The notes under the pieces were generated by a model that worked only from the letters and a program-made list of their open reading frames with translations, was not told the origin of the DNA and ran no database searches. Positions 25,573-37,417 of a DNA stretch of 64,000 nt are shown in pieces. Source of the DNA: Lunularia cruciata (taxonomy: Eukaryota; Streptophyta; Marchantiopsida; Lunulariales; Lunulariaceae); contig OX419757.1 of the NCBI GenBank assembly GCA_948567375.1, positions 14,522,974-14,586,973 on the forward strand. Reading direction: 5' to 3'. The first letter of the stretch is position 1; every line of letters begins with the position of its first letter. The position numbers were made by a program, and so were the translations under genes.

Positions 25573-25699
25573 AATTATATTAAATGCAAAGGGAATAATC
25601 AAGAAGAACTATCTTGTCTATTATTATTAATATTTAATATACTTATTATAATCATAACTGACAAAAGTACCACTATCTCTCCACAGTCCTCTTCTAGTG

Positions 25700-27230
25700 G
25701 AGTTGATAGGAGAGGAAAATGATGAGGAACTATACGCATAGGAGGGAAATAAATAAGGAGAAATCATTAATGGTTCAAAGCAAATAGAAATTTTGTTTGT
25801 TTTCAATTTTGGAATCATTGGCACTCACATAATAGGATGTAGAGAATTTTATAAATATATATGAGCACAATCAGATTTTTTACTTTTGAGTGATTTTTTT
25901 AGTTAAGTATGAGATGAGTTTTGTTATTATGTTATAATCTCTTGGTTTGTGTACTCTGATTCTCTTGGAACCCAATTTGAAAATTATAGAGATGAAAAAT
26001 AGACGTAATGAATTTTTAAAGTATTTTAAAAGTTAGCATTTAATTATTTGAGGTGGGATATGATAGGGTTTTCTTCTCAAGCTTAGGGAGATATATGATG
26101 AACCATCTTATGTTACTCTTGTTATTTTTGTATAACTTATGGCTTCAATTCCATGTGTGGCTACATAGAGTGATACAAGATACACCATGCTTGTTGTTTT
26201 ATATATTCTTTATCTTGTAAAGAGTACACATCCATGTGGAAAAGATGCAGAAAGACTATAATTGGACAGCTTGGGATGCCATGTGAGCTGTGCAACCACA
26301 TAAAGATGTCTGATATATACTATTATGCATTATATATCAATCTCTTTGTTCCATATATACATATCAAGTTGACTGAGTTGGTAGCATCTCAAACAAGTTA
26401 TATTTGAGTTTTATTCAAAAGTAGTTATCCATGTTTGTGCGCATTCTATAAGCTTCACATTGCACTTTATATGAGGTTAGAAAAGCTTTTTGCTTATTAC
26501 TTGATAGATGTGCACACGATCTCTTGGATGAGTTAGCATAATTTTGTTTCTCTTACTCTTGCAGTGATATTTGTTTTATACTAAAGATAGATGTGCATCA
26601 CAAAGAAAGGTGGCTACTAGACTTTGGAGATTTTAGGCTAGGGATTGAAATATTTTACAACAAGAGTCTATTTAGGCTACATATATTAAGAGATAGTTTC
26701 AATTGTAAGATACTACAAGTGATACTTATTTTTTGACCATATATGAACTTTAATCAAGTTGATAAGTATACCATGAACCCTCTATTCTTTTGGTTAATTT
26801 GAATAGTGAGACTTTTTCCTCTTCGCACCTTTTACATCCCTCCAACTAGAGAAGAAACACCATTAGAGGTCTTATCATATCAACTTGAGTAGCCATGATA
26901 TCTTGATAGATTGTCCATGCATTTTTTACTATTGCAAATCTCTCCTTATGATGCTTGTCATTAGACTTCAATATAATTTAGATATGATACACTAAGAGGT
27001 TTTGAGGTCATATCTCTTGGTAGTAAAACAAATTATAGATGCACCCATAGATGGTGTTTAGAATAATATTTACAGTTTCTCTTATATATCTATCTTTAGA
27101 AAGAGTATGGAAGCTAGTGTATTTGTAACAAGTGTTATTATTTTTGTGCAATCCTTCCATAGTTTCAGTTTATCTCTCTATTACTATCTTGACTTTTCAC
27201 TAGAATGAGTTAAAATTCTTTAGTAAAATA
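25700..27230 (+). pseudogene. 5' part of the LINE-like RT element, strongly decayed
   Basis: Collinear nucleotide similarity to 57400-59240. It covers the leader with GGAGGGAAA..GAGAAAT blocks, the finger-encoding region near 26100-26300, and a segment with TTAGAAAAGCTTTTTGC near 26475. It then covers the N-terminal RT region near 27000-27110 (GAGGTCATATCTCTTGG; CTATCTTTAGAAAGAG). It is richer in A/T and more broken than the 57.8 kb copy, with stops throughout. The similarity ends just before the adjoining minus-strand element, whose insertion or deletion probably truncated it. Confidence 0.55.
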
Positions 27231-27339
27231 CAAATAAATGACAAGGAGATCTCTTAAGAGGACTCTTATTTTCCATAACTTCCTAACTCTTAATTTTCCA
27301 TACTTATCCTCCTCCTTGATTGGCAACTAATGATATCTT

Positions 27340-27830
27340 GCTCAAATCCAAAGTATTGAAGACTTTTGCAGGTCCAATTGCATCAAAGATCTCCTCTGGT
27401 ATAGATACCGATCAGTCCTAGTCTGTTGGTTGATAGGACAGTAATCTCCACACATCTGCCTATCTGTGTAGTTGCCATGCATATCCTTCTTGATTGGCAT
27501 CATTGATGCTGATACATACTCTCTATGTGAATCTCCACCAAACCAGCCTCAAAAAGGTCACTACTCTAGCTCTTAATCAATGTTCTCTCCATGTTGTTGT
27601 ATCAATAAGGACATTTGAAAACTGGTGTATGACTAGTCAACTCAATTTGAATACGAGGTCCTTTTAGAGCACCCAAATCCTTCATATTGAAGGCAAAACA
27701 ACTCCTGTAGCTCCTCAAGAACCTCCAAACTCTCTGTCTTTCCTCTCCTTTAAGCTAAGGTCCAAGATCTGGCTCCCAAGTATCCTCTATAAATGTCATA
27801 GGAGTGGAAGCCGTAATGACTAGCTGCTAC
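27340..27830 (-). pseudogene. Reverse transcriptase N-terminal part of the methyltransferase-bearing element
   Basis: On the minus strand the linker is followed by a typical gypsy RT approach: FLRSYRSCFAFNMKDLGALKG, then RIQIELTSHTPVFK, MCGDYCPINQQT, RTDRY, EEIFDAIGPAKV and FNTLDL. These correspond to the fingers and motif A of Ty3/gypsy RTs. One frameshift precedes EEIFDAIG, and stops interrupt the rest. The match ends at about 27340, so the YxDD box is absent and the element could not have been copied in its present state. Confidence 0.82.
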
Positions 27831-28139
27831 ATTGGACCCTTGGGAGCCGTATTGTCATGCTCCCAAGCACTAGAGGTCCTAACCTTAGTGTGAAAAACTC
27901 CCTATGATCTGGCTGCAAGCTCCATACGTCCTCTAGCTACATCCCAAGTAGACCAAGGGTGTAATCCAAGTAGCCCATGCTCACCTAGATGGTCTCTAAC
28001 TGGACCACTTTCCCTAGTAACTACTGGTTGTGTCCCAAGAATACCATGTCCACTTAGTCCATTGCCCCCAACATGTGCTTGAATCATCTTGATAGGCACA
28101 TGGCTCACAAGTGTCCAAGTGGTGATGCCTTTCAAGCGC

Positions 28140-29135
28140 ATCCTATGTTGCTTTGCCTAGCCAAGGCTCACAACCCAGGTCAAATAGTTCAAGTCCATAG
28201 CTTGACCTAACACTTGACGCTTGGATGCCTCTTACACTACTAGAACAGCGGTAATACCAATGAAAAAACCCATCACCCGCTCTTTCTCATTGGCGGTAGG
28301 CTCCACCAATTTTTGTAAATATGAGTCCCAAACCAATCTAGGACCTCCTTCTCAAAAAGCATGAGAGATTGGGAAACGCATAAGTATGGGAAAAGCAACT
28401 CTAGGCTGTCCAACTATGTTCACCACTACCACCGGTGATCTATCAGCCATTACCACCATCTGAGACTAATGCCCAATATCCAAGATGTCATCAACAATGA
28501 TGTGGTCTAGTTGTTAAATCTTGTCATAAGCGCATTGTAGAACCTTTATAGGTAAGAAGTTTGTCCACCAAAGACAAAATGTGATGAGCTCGTGATCCCA
28601 CTCTGGCTGCATCTAACAAAATAGTAAGTTCCATCCAAGGATGGACATGATGTGTAATCGCCACCACTTGGGTGCAAGAATCACCCATCAAAGGGACATT
28701 CTCCAAAATGTAAGTTGGAGAAACGGACTAATGAACTTGGGGGTATTGTAGTATCCATAACATCTCGCAAAACACACTAGAATGGAGATCCTAGAGACCA
28801 AAACCTTGGCTAGCACGTGTATTTCCCTAACATGGCCATCCCAAAATCACCAAATGAACAGGCCCATGTCTTTCCAAATCATGTGCCCCGAGTAAGGAAA
28901 TGTTTGTTGGTAGGGCCTTCTAATAACCCCTGATTGGTAACATCGGTAGTAACTCAGAATACCAATTAGCCAAGTGTGCCACATGATGTAGAGAGACTTG
29001 CCTAGCACTCTCATCTCTCTCCACATACAAGTACCTCCGTACTCGTATACCCGCCTATAGGACCGCAACTAGTCTGGTGTTAATCCTAGCAAACAACTCC
29101 AATAGACATACTCCCTCTACTTGATACTACCAAGC
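28140..29135 (-). pseudogene. C5-cytosine DNA methyltransferase domain inside a retroelement, decayed
   Basis: About 330 codons on the minus strand show the C5-methyltransferase motif series in order. Motif I is LLELFARINTRL (29062-29105); the family's SAM-loop glycines are replaced. Motif IV is VILGWPC followed by a stop, with the nucleophile cysteine codon at 28830-28832. Motif VI is ILENVPLMGD (ENV at 28695-28703). A motif VIII-like stretch is LLDAARVGSRAHH. Near the end come ANEKERVMGF and RQVLGQAMD (28193-28219), fitting motifs IX-X. The enzymes move a methyl group from SAM to cytosine C5. Five or more stops are TAG, several where Gln is expected. It is not one of the host's MET1, CMT or DRM genes: there are no flanking BAH, UBA or chromodomain segments, and gag/protease and RT adjoin it. 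Confidence 0.85.
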
Positions 29136-29499
29136 AATGAGTGTGGTATCCAAAGGTGTCAAGGTAATCAACTCTAGAGGCTCATCCTCACACTAATCTC
29201 CTAGTGGTACAAAGGCTCCACTCCAAGCCTCCTGCACCAACCAATCTGCATGTTCCTAAAATGCCTCCTCTAAACTCCACGATGGAACATCCAAGGTGGA
29301 TAGAACAATCCCACTTGTACTCCAAATCTGAGTGATCTCCTCTAATACTTGAGTATCATGTGCATGGGTGTTCCTCTCCAACAAATCACCAGGCCAAGTA
29401 ACAACACCACTAAAAGCTAAAACTGATGTTGTCATGGTCCAAAACTATAGTGAGCCAAGACTGCCACTACTGAAGTGTATTAGTAGGCAACATACTCAT

Positions 29500-30302
29500 C
29501 CTTCACTATACTGCCAACCTGGTCTGTAGGAGGTTGTCTCCTCCCAATAGTTGATACTGAAACCCATGGGGCATAACACTGCTCTTCCAATTAGCACATC
29601 ATATGACTCAGCTATCGTTGCAATAGCCTGAGTTCTCACTTCCAAGCTATCAATTAGGTGACCAAGCTGAACTTGGACAACAAGCTCCCCATGTGTGATG
29701 TACTGTGTCTAACCACCACCTAGAGATGTTTGGATCTGAAATGAACACCTCTCCACATCGGTCTTCCATAACTTCAAACCAACAATTGCAGCCTTCTCCA
29801 ACGTAAGGGGTTGTGCACCAATGTCTAATAAGACTCTCTATGGTATATAAAACTTCCTTGAAGGTCCCACCAAATGGAAAATCCCCCTCTGGTTATCCAA
29901 TAGGACAATACCAAGTGTGAACTGTGGTCTCTCAAAGGCTAGTCTAACTGGCAACTCCTCCAATCTAACTGTTATTGCTTGCCATAAACCATTGGTCATT
30001 GAGCAAATCCCATGCTCCTCAACCAAGTCAACTCCACTATCAACTACCTCTGCTTTAGAAGAGGGAACCACATCATCCCTACTCTCACAAAGCATGGCAT
30101 CCAGCCGGAACACTAGGGTTGGATCAACTCCCAATGTAAACATACTATTGGCTAGAAACAAAAGGCAATGCATAATCAATTGAGCCGCCCCCAACATCAT
30201 GCTAGATTCAATTTGTATAGTAGTAGGTGGTTGAGTAATAGGTAGTCTATTATACATCCCATCAACACCTATCACACCTGCACTAGGAAGTCTTGGAGCC
30301 AT
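29500..30302 (-). pseudogene. Aspartic protease region of the methyltransferase-bearing element
   Basis: Minus-strand frame with VLLDIGAQPLTLEKAAIVG at 29763-29845. In this element type that is the retropepsin active site, a D-x-G-A core. It continues to a DVLIGRAVLCPMGF-like stretch near 29600, the usual C-terminal part of the protease, then YWEETTSYRPGW. The preceding 154-codon frame (29838-30302) is open and carries no motif I can name. It links gag to protease. Stops follow in the protease. Confidence 0.68.
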
Positions 30303-30425
30303 AGATGTTGTCTACAATGATTCAGAGAGCATGAAAGATAGAGGAAGTCTGACCTATCTCCCAACCTCTCTTCTCTATGGGTCCAACTCCATTGATGCTC
30401 CTCTAGGCACGTACTGCACTCCTAG

Positions 30426-31960
30426 TCATTGCAACATATGCATCCACCTATGTTGCTCCACACATGAAGTCCAAAGCATCTCTATCACCAACATATGAGG
30501 TGGAAGCCTCAACACCCAAATCTGATCTCCTTTGAGCAATGGCCATACAAACCAATCTCTACTCCAATTGCTCAATCCGAGTAGCCATAGTTGTATCAAA
30601 AGTAAGGGCAAGGAATGCACCCCTACTAGGTGTAGATCCTTTGCTACCTCTTCCTCCATGAACTAGAGCTCCTCTACTACCTGCCATAGCAGCCCTACCA
30701 CTCCGTAACTCCGGGTGTAGATCAAAGCATTGGTCACTAGAGTGACCATATCTGTGACAATGCTCACAATCTCTGTGCTTGTTGTGATGCACAAGAGGTA
30801 TCAAGTCGGTTGCCCTGAGTACACTCTCTCCTATGGTGAGGTCCACCACAAGTCCTACAAGCAACACCACCACTCACAGGCTATTGTTGACCCAAAAATG
30901 AAGGTAAGGGTCTAACTACAATATGCACTCCACTCGCTTGATAGGACCTAGGTTGTCCACCTTGTCCTCAAAAACCAACTAGGCATGGTGCAATCTGCTA
31001 CACTCTAGAAAAAGTTACAATTGTGGATGAGATCTCCCAACCAAATCCAGATGTCACCACTCTTTCCTCCATGATGTTGAGCTCAATACAATAAGCCAAA
31101 CCAAAGACCATTGCCAAAGTGTGCAAAGTAGCTTGTAAAAACGTAGCATCACAAACTCTACATCATAACTCCCTTTCCAATATCCCATACCAAAATTGGA
31201 CTACGTGGGCCCCAATAACTCCTTGAGAGAAACTGATCAACTGTCTCATGCGAGTGTATGCCTTGCATATGCTTTTTTTAGCCTTCTGTTGGAACTCCTA
31301 CAAGCTTCTTAGCTTGTCGGTCCACACTCCTTGGTAGTTCTACCTCAAACATTGGAAGAACTCCATCATGGGGTTAAACCTCAAAATTACATCACCTCAT
31401 GTAGCAATACCTCCACTCATAGTAGCATTATCTCTAACTAGTGCACCGCCACTAGCTCCACCAATGTCATTTGAGCTAGAACTCATGGGTACAATTGATC
31501 TTCTCCTAAAAACTAAGCCTAAAGTGATGGAGACATAGTTTGGAGACCAATGTTGTCTCCATAGCTCAATCTATTCCAAGTGAGCTCTCTTGAACTCATG
31601 GTAGTCATCCATTGGCGGACCCTCTAAATGTTGAAACAAGCCCTCCCATCCCATGAAGGGTGTGAACAAAGTCGGGTTTTGCATTTGCTGCAAATCACAC
31701 CAACTATCAAACTCCTAGATGAAGTCATCTAACTCAATGGTACCCATTGTAGCAGAGGAATGCCTAGGGCCTTTGGAGGCCTCATAAATCTTGTCCATGT
31801 CCTACAATAGCGGTGTGGACACACCAAGAACACTCTCAACTAAATCAACTCCTTTGTCAAACTCCAACTCAAAGTCAAATTTCTCCCTCATTGGGACCTG
31901 AGATACTTGCTAATACTAAGCACCAATGCGGGTTAACTCTCGATGTATTATAGGGCTATC
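30426..31960 (-). pseudogene. Gag with CCHC zinc knuckle, decayed
   Basis: The minus-strand reading starts near 31960 with an acidic DDFI-EF stretch, then LFTPFMGWEGLFQHLEGPP, DDYHEFKRAH, RFNPMMEFFQCL and NYQGVW, which look like a capsid region. A zinc knuckle CEHCHRYGHSSDQC (C-x2-C-x4-H-x4-C) is encoded at 30727-30768. It is followed by a Gly/Arg-rich tail and a heptad-like segment RIEQLERLVW. Gag packages the RNA and the knuckle binds it. Several frameshifts and TAG stops break the frame. The knuckle placed before the protease domain fixes the gag-pol direction as minus. Confidence 0.72.
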
Positions 31961-33517
31961 TCCTTTGGAATCACCAAAAAACTCTATCGTGACAAAGTAA
32001 CCACAAACCGCCAACCGCAATTGGAACTACAACTGCAAGTACCCCACCAAGAACCAACACCAACTAAGCACCACCAAGTGCCAATACCAACAGAACACTA
32101 CTCACTAATGTAACTCTAATTGAGACAACTAAACTAGCGGGAAGGGTGACCTATAATCTGCCATCACAACACGCACTCTCACAATCTGCAAGTTATCACT
32201 TCTTGCATCACCGGAGAGAAACAAAGGTAGTCTGATTAGTCATCACTCCAGCTTCACCACCGAGAGCACACTTGAGCACCAACGCTCTAAATTCTAGGCA
32301 CCTCACACAAACATGGTGCACAAATAGGAAGTAAAGAATAGAGGGGGTCCAATCACAAGAAATCTAAACAAAAACTCTCCATCTCATAAAGCAACACGAG
32401 ACTTACTCTACCACCATTTGGCATTTCACATAATAGGAGTTCATATCTACGTCCTAAGCTACCAAGATCACCAAGAATGGGATCAAATTGCCCCTCCTAG
32501 CCAAAGCTACAAGCGTATAGATAACAATGGAACAGTCACTAGGACACCAAGTGAGGATGGACTAGTTGGCTTGAACACTAGTCTAGGAACCAGAGATCTA
32601 GGGGTCAATTCCTATTATACACAATATAGTAGGATAGGCAAATTTTGCCAAACAATGACCAAGATCTACTCTAAACTAGCACGCCTTTTGGCTCTTTTGG
32701 GCCTCCATAGCCTCTCATAGCCCACAGCCCTATGCCTTGAAGCCTCTAAACACCAAAATAAGGCCTTTCTTCTTACTACTTTGAACCCTCTCCAAATCTA
32801 TGAAACTCCTCCAACTTTGGCCAAAAATCTGCCACTTTGAAACTCCTCCAAACCTGGTCAAAATCTGATGTAAACTCTAGCAAAAATCTGACATAAAATT
32901 TTGACACAAACCCTAAAGTTGGCTAATCACCAAATCCTCTGCTAACTCTCCACCTTTGATCCTCTTGATAAAGTCATTCCTTGTATTCCCTCTCAGCATA
33001 TTGGGAGCATGCTATAAGACAATTTTGGGACAAATACTATCACAAAGATGAAGGTAGACACCAACTATCACAAATGTGCTAAAAGTGAATAGAACATTCA
33101 CAAGAATTGAATCCAAGATAGTCATGAGAATAAAAAGTGGGACTAAGATACATGCTGTGCTTATATCTATTGCTACAAAATATACATCATTGTCAACATC
33201 ATACACTATAGACACATAACTCACACATAAGTCATACATAGATTCTAAAGTGCCACAATAATCAGTTTGTTTACACCACTTGAATCAACTCAACTCATAT
33301 CAGTACTTGGTCTGTCATTCTATAAATTACCAACAACTAGACACTAATTATAGTCAAGCCACACCCACTCTAGCTAAGAGAATCTAGGTGACTCTCACTG
33401 GCCTCTGTCCACCATAGCCAAGAACTTGAAGGCTCAACATCAAAGAAGTGAGCTCTCTGGAGTTGCAGTTTGAAAGTATACCACTGGACTCAAGCTAGAT
33501 CTGAAAGCCTAATGGTC

Positions 33518-33529
33518 CCTCTGATACCA
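33518..33529 (-). promoter_or_regulatory. Primer-binding site, tRNA-Met type (minus strand)
   Basis: On the minus strand the site reads TGGTATCAGAGG, one base different from the TGGTATCAGAGC usual for plant LTR elements primed by initiator tRNA-Met. It lies upstream of the minus-strand gag, as it should. The 5' LTR would therefore occupy plus coordinates above 33530, but its outer border is not visible. Confidence 0.65.
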
Positions 33530-33780
33530 CACCCAATGGTGCAAACTGTGCAAAGTGACGGTGGACTCCACCATGAAGTCAATATCTCAAATACAAAATC
33601 TGACCATCGGAAAGTAGTCTATGACTACTAAAATACCCCTAACTACTATCAATGCAACTCCAGTGTCCGAGCAATCTAGATGCAACACTACAAATGGCGT
33701 GACACTATACCTACACAAAACCTACAAACATAACAAGCACAAGTAGATGACTCAACACCAATGGAGATTGATGTCATCTA
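33530..33780 (-). repeat. Probable remnant of the 5' LTR of the methyltransferase-bearing element
   Basis: The position directly before the minus-strand primer-binding site is that of a 5' LTR. No second LTR is in the window because the element is 3' truncated, so the borders cannot be checked. The plus-strand chromovirus begins close by, which suggests the LTR is itself cut. Confidence 0.35.
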
Positions 33781-33799
33781 ATAGAGACCACTTGGCATA

Positions 33800-36700
33800 A
33801 TAGATCATGATCAATTGTGAAAAAATTATGGTTATTTCTATTATTTCTAAATTGGACAATCCATTGCTAAATGTGTATTCCACAATGCATAATTTTGACC
33901 AATTACCCAAATGGAGTTTGTGGGGCACAATGGTGAGGGAAAAAAGATTCCTAATAGGAGATATCAAATCACTTACTAAAAACATGGTTATTTATAATGA
34001 GATTGAAGGCTTGACTTGTACAAGTTTGATTCACTTGTAAGGTATGATGTCAATTGTGATTGTAAGATTTTGGTTGATTTTGGGAGTTTTGAGAGTTATA
34101 TGTCCATGCAATTAGAAAAGGAATTGTGTATTCTTATCAAATTTGCATTAGGAATCAAGTTGATGATGATAGATTGTCAAAAGAGTTTTACATTTTATAC
34201 TTCATGTTTTATTATTTTTAATATTAGGATTGATTATTCAAATTGTATGAGATTCCTTGTAGCTCACCTATATTATGATATCATCCTAGGTCTTCATGAG
34301 CTTGAGCATCATAAGGTTCAATTTAATTGATGCCAACAATAGATTCAAGTACAATATCAAAGTAAGAATTATTGATTAGATTGTTTGGAACCTCTAAGTA
34401 AGACATCTAAAAATAGTCAATCCAAAAATGGAAATTTTATCAAAAGAGTAATTATAAATCAAGGTTTGGAGGAAGGTATTTTTGTTTTTGTAATATGGAT
34501 CAAACTTGTTGCACAAGGGAAATTTGATGATGATCAAAAGCCAAAGGTTGATCAAATAGTTTAGGAGTTTGTAGCCATGTTTCAATTGATCTTTCAAAAG
34601 GGTTACCATCTGATCAAGGTATGCCTTTCAAGATTGAGCTATTGCCAAGTAGTACTCTAGTGATTAGCCCAATCTATTGGCTCTCACCAAAGGAGTTAAA
34701 GGGACTTTGAATAACATTTACCAAGTTGTTAGAGAAAGATTTTATATGATATAGTACATCTCCTTGCAAAGAACCAATACTCTTTGTACCAAAGAAGGAT
34801 TTTGTATTGACTAATTTTACTTAACAAAGCACAAATATTATGTATCTCTTGCCTTGGATTGATGACTTGTTGGATCAATTATATGGAGGTTGATACTTTT
34901 CAAAGTTAGATCTTTGCAATGACTATTGGCAAATTCCCAATGATAGAGAGGAGGTGCAAAAGACTACCTTTTTCAATAAGGTATGGATATTTTGAATGGA
35001 GAGTTTCACCTTTTGGGCTCACTCACACTATCAATTTTCATAGATCAAATGCATCAACTATTGGAGGCGCTATTTGATTGATATGTGGTAGTGTTCTTGG
35101 ATGATTATTTGATATATATTAAAATAAAGGAAATACACAAGAAAAATGTATGAGAAGTATTAAGATAATTATGCCAATGAAGTTTTTCTTGAAGTTTTAA
35201 TTCAAGAAATCCAAGTGTGTCTTTTGGCAAAATGAAGTTACCTTGTTGGGTCATAAGGTCTAAATAGAGGAGATCAAGATAGAAGAGGAGAAAATTGAGG
35301 CTATTTGCAATTGGCTTACTCCTAAAGATGTAATGGAAGTTTAAGCATTTAATGGATTGGTGAGTTTTTATTGATGTTTCATCCATTATTTTGCTCATGT
35401 GACCACACCATTGATTGATTTCTTAGAGAAGACAATAAGCTATGGTAGACCACCAAGCAAGAAGAAGCATTTAAGAAAAACATAAAAGATATGGTGTCCT
35501 CATAGCACATCCTCTAACCTTTGGATCCTCAACTACCTTTTGTGGTTGATTTTGATGATTTTAACTTTGCAATTGGAGTTATTTAGTAATAGAAATTTTT
35601 AGATGGATTAAATCCCATTGTCTTTGTATCTCAATGATTAAATGCAACAAATAGGAACCATTTGGCACAATATCAACAATAACTTGCAATCGTATATGCA
35701 AAAAGATGGGTGACATTACCTTTTGGGGGAAGAAATTGATAATCTAAACTAATCACAAACCCTTGTTGTAGATCCTACATTTGGAGCACATGAAGTATTG
35801 CCATCATCAATAGGAGGAACAAGTAAAATTTTTTGATATCAACTAGGGAAAAAACTTGAAAAGTTCCATGTCATTCTTGATACTTGGTCATAACAACCTA
35901 TTTGAAGATTTTCCAAAATCTCTCCTTATAGCAAAAATCACCATGATTTCTACATACTCCAAGGTACATAAAGAGTTTAAGATTGTTATACAAGAAGATC
36001 CCTTCTTTTCTCTTGTGCAAAGTGACCTTGCAACACATGGCAAGGAGTACAACACCTTTCCATTCAAGGATATACTTCTATTTTGCAAGAATAAAGTTTA
36101 TGTTCCAACTATAGGAGACCTACAACTCATGCAACTTCAAGAAGCGCATGACTTACAAATCATTGGTCACTTGGGTGTGGGCAAAACCTTGAGTACCTTA
36201 CAACAACAATGGTGATGGCCGACTATGGCATGCAATGTTTGAGAGTGTGCCTAATCTTGTGAGAGCTGCCAATGAAACAAGGCCAAAAACCAAGTGGACT
36301 ACTCCAACCACTCTCAATTCTCAATAGGAACATGTGCCTAGATCTCATCACATCCTTGCCAAAGATGGACCAAGGCCATACAAAAAATTTTTTATTTGTT
36401 GATAAGCTCAACAAGTAGATTCACTTGGCACCTACCGTGGATACAATAGATGCTCTAATGTTGGCCCAAATCTACTTTAATATGGTATTCAAACACATGG
36501 ATGCCTAGGATTCTCATCTTTGATCATAATCCTTGCTTCACCAATAAATTTTGGCAAGTGATTTTTAACGGTTTTTAATCTACTTGGTACCAAGCTTGCC
36601 ATGTCTATTGCTTATCATCCCCAAACTAGGAAAACAAAACAAGCAAATCACACCTCTGAATATTTCTATGTGCATTTTTCAATGTTCATCATACCAATTG

Positions 36701-37400
36701 AGATACTTGTCTTTTGACTATCAAGTTTACTTACAATACTGCCAAGCATGCAAGTACAAGATTCTCTCCTTTCTTCCTTTATTTATGAGCAAGATACACT
36801 TGTTCTAAATTCCCTTGTGCTCCACTGCCATCTCATGTCCCTCATACTATCATCTTCTTGTCCTTATTTATGTCCTTATGTTATTTATGTCCATCAAGCC
36901 AAGTCTCATCTCCTTGTTGCTTAAAATTGACAAAAAAAACATGTTGATTAAAACAATTTTGATCTCACCTTTCAGATAGGTGATAAATTGATGCTCTCTT
37001 TGTGTAACTTTCCTCTCCCTCTTGAGACCCAAGTTTGTAAACTTGCTCCTAATTGGACAATACTCTTTGCAACTATTCAAATTATTTCTCCCATTGCCTA
37101 CAAACTTGCACTTCCTAGTCACATGAAGATTAACCTTGCATTTTGTATCTCAAAGTTAATATCCTTTGTTTATAACTCATATTCAACCTCCTCTTGCTCC
37201 AATATCTATTAATGATGATGAAGAATATGAGGTTGATTGTATACTTGCATGTCAAGACATCCAACAACATACCAAGTATAAGATCCTATGGAAAGGATGC
37301 ATGCTTCATGATGCCACATGGGATCCTCATTCTCATCTCTAAAATCTACAAGGGGCTATCCAAGAGTTTGAAGAGTCCATGGCAATGAAGACATCACCAA
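33800..37400 (+). mobile_element. Ty3/gypsy chromovirus pol, decayed
   Basis: Plus-strand domains in order. Protease at 34040-34330: ILVDFGSFESYMS, then DIILGLHELEHHK. RT at about 34560-35150: VISPIYWLSPKE, ILFVPKKD, YFSKLDL and the catalytic VVVFLDDYLIY, with the two Asp codons at 35100-35105. RNase H is marked by PFVVDFDDFNFAIG near 35540. The integrase zinc-binding region has HDLQIIGHLGVGKTLSTL near 36150. The integrase core has DLITSLPKMDQG near 36345. A C-terminal chromodomain follows at 37205-37385. Almost every domain is crossed by TAG or TAA stops and some frameshifts, so no functional product is made. Gag and 5' LTR are not seen. Confidence 0.82.
37205..37385 (+). pseudogene. Integrase C-terminal chromodomain of the chromovirus
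   Basis: One frame reads EYEVDCILACQD, KYKILWKG, then DATWDPHSHL and a final EFEES. This is the chromodomain pattern: E-Y-E-V-E-x-I-L, W-K-G, and T-W-E-P. The domain directs chromovirus integration to chromatin with particular histone marks in characterised elements. One TAG stop sits after HSHL. The domain lies directly before the polypurine tract and LTR, the standard chromovirus place. Confidence 0.78.
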
Positions 37401-37417
37401 CTAGTGGTGGAGGAATA

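Larger units (their letters stand above)
27340..33529 (-). mobile_element. Ty3/gypsy-like retroelement carrying a C5-cytosine methyltransferase, 3' truncated
   Basis: Read on the minus strand, the order is primer-binding site (33518-33529), leader, gag with CCHC zinc knuckle, aspartic protease, C5-DNA methyltransferase, then the start of reverse transcriptase. The RT stops matching just after its motif A (TLDL), so palm, RNase H, integrase and 3' LTR are missing. The reading frame is interrupted by many stops, mostly TAG, and a few frameshifts. All domains are collinear with one element, and the methyltransferase lies between protease and RT with no sign of a separate insertion. The neighbours are the plus-strand RT-element fragment on one side and a plus-strand chromovirus on the other. 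Confidence 0.8.

Noticed and set aside
28140-29135. Methyltransferase domain as a decayed host MET1/CMT/DRM gene
   Set aside because: No BAH, chromo or UBA domains and no introns; retroelement protease and RT lie collinear on either side.
33800-37400. Endogenous pararetrovirus (caulimovirid) copy
   Set aside because: The domain order with integrase and a C-terminal chromodomain followed by an LTR is that of a chromovirus; no movement-protein signature is seen.
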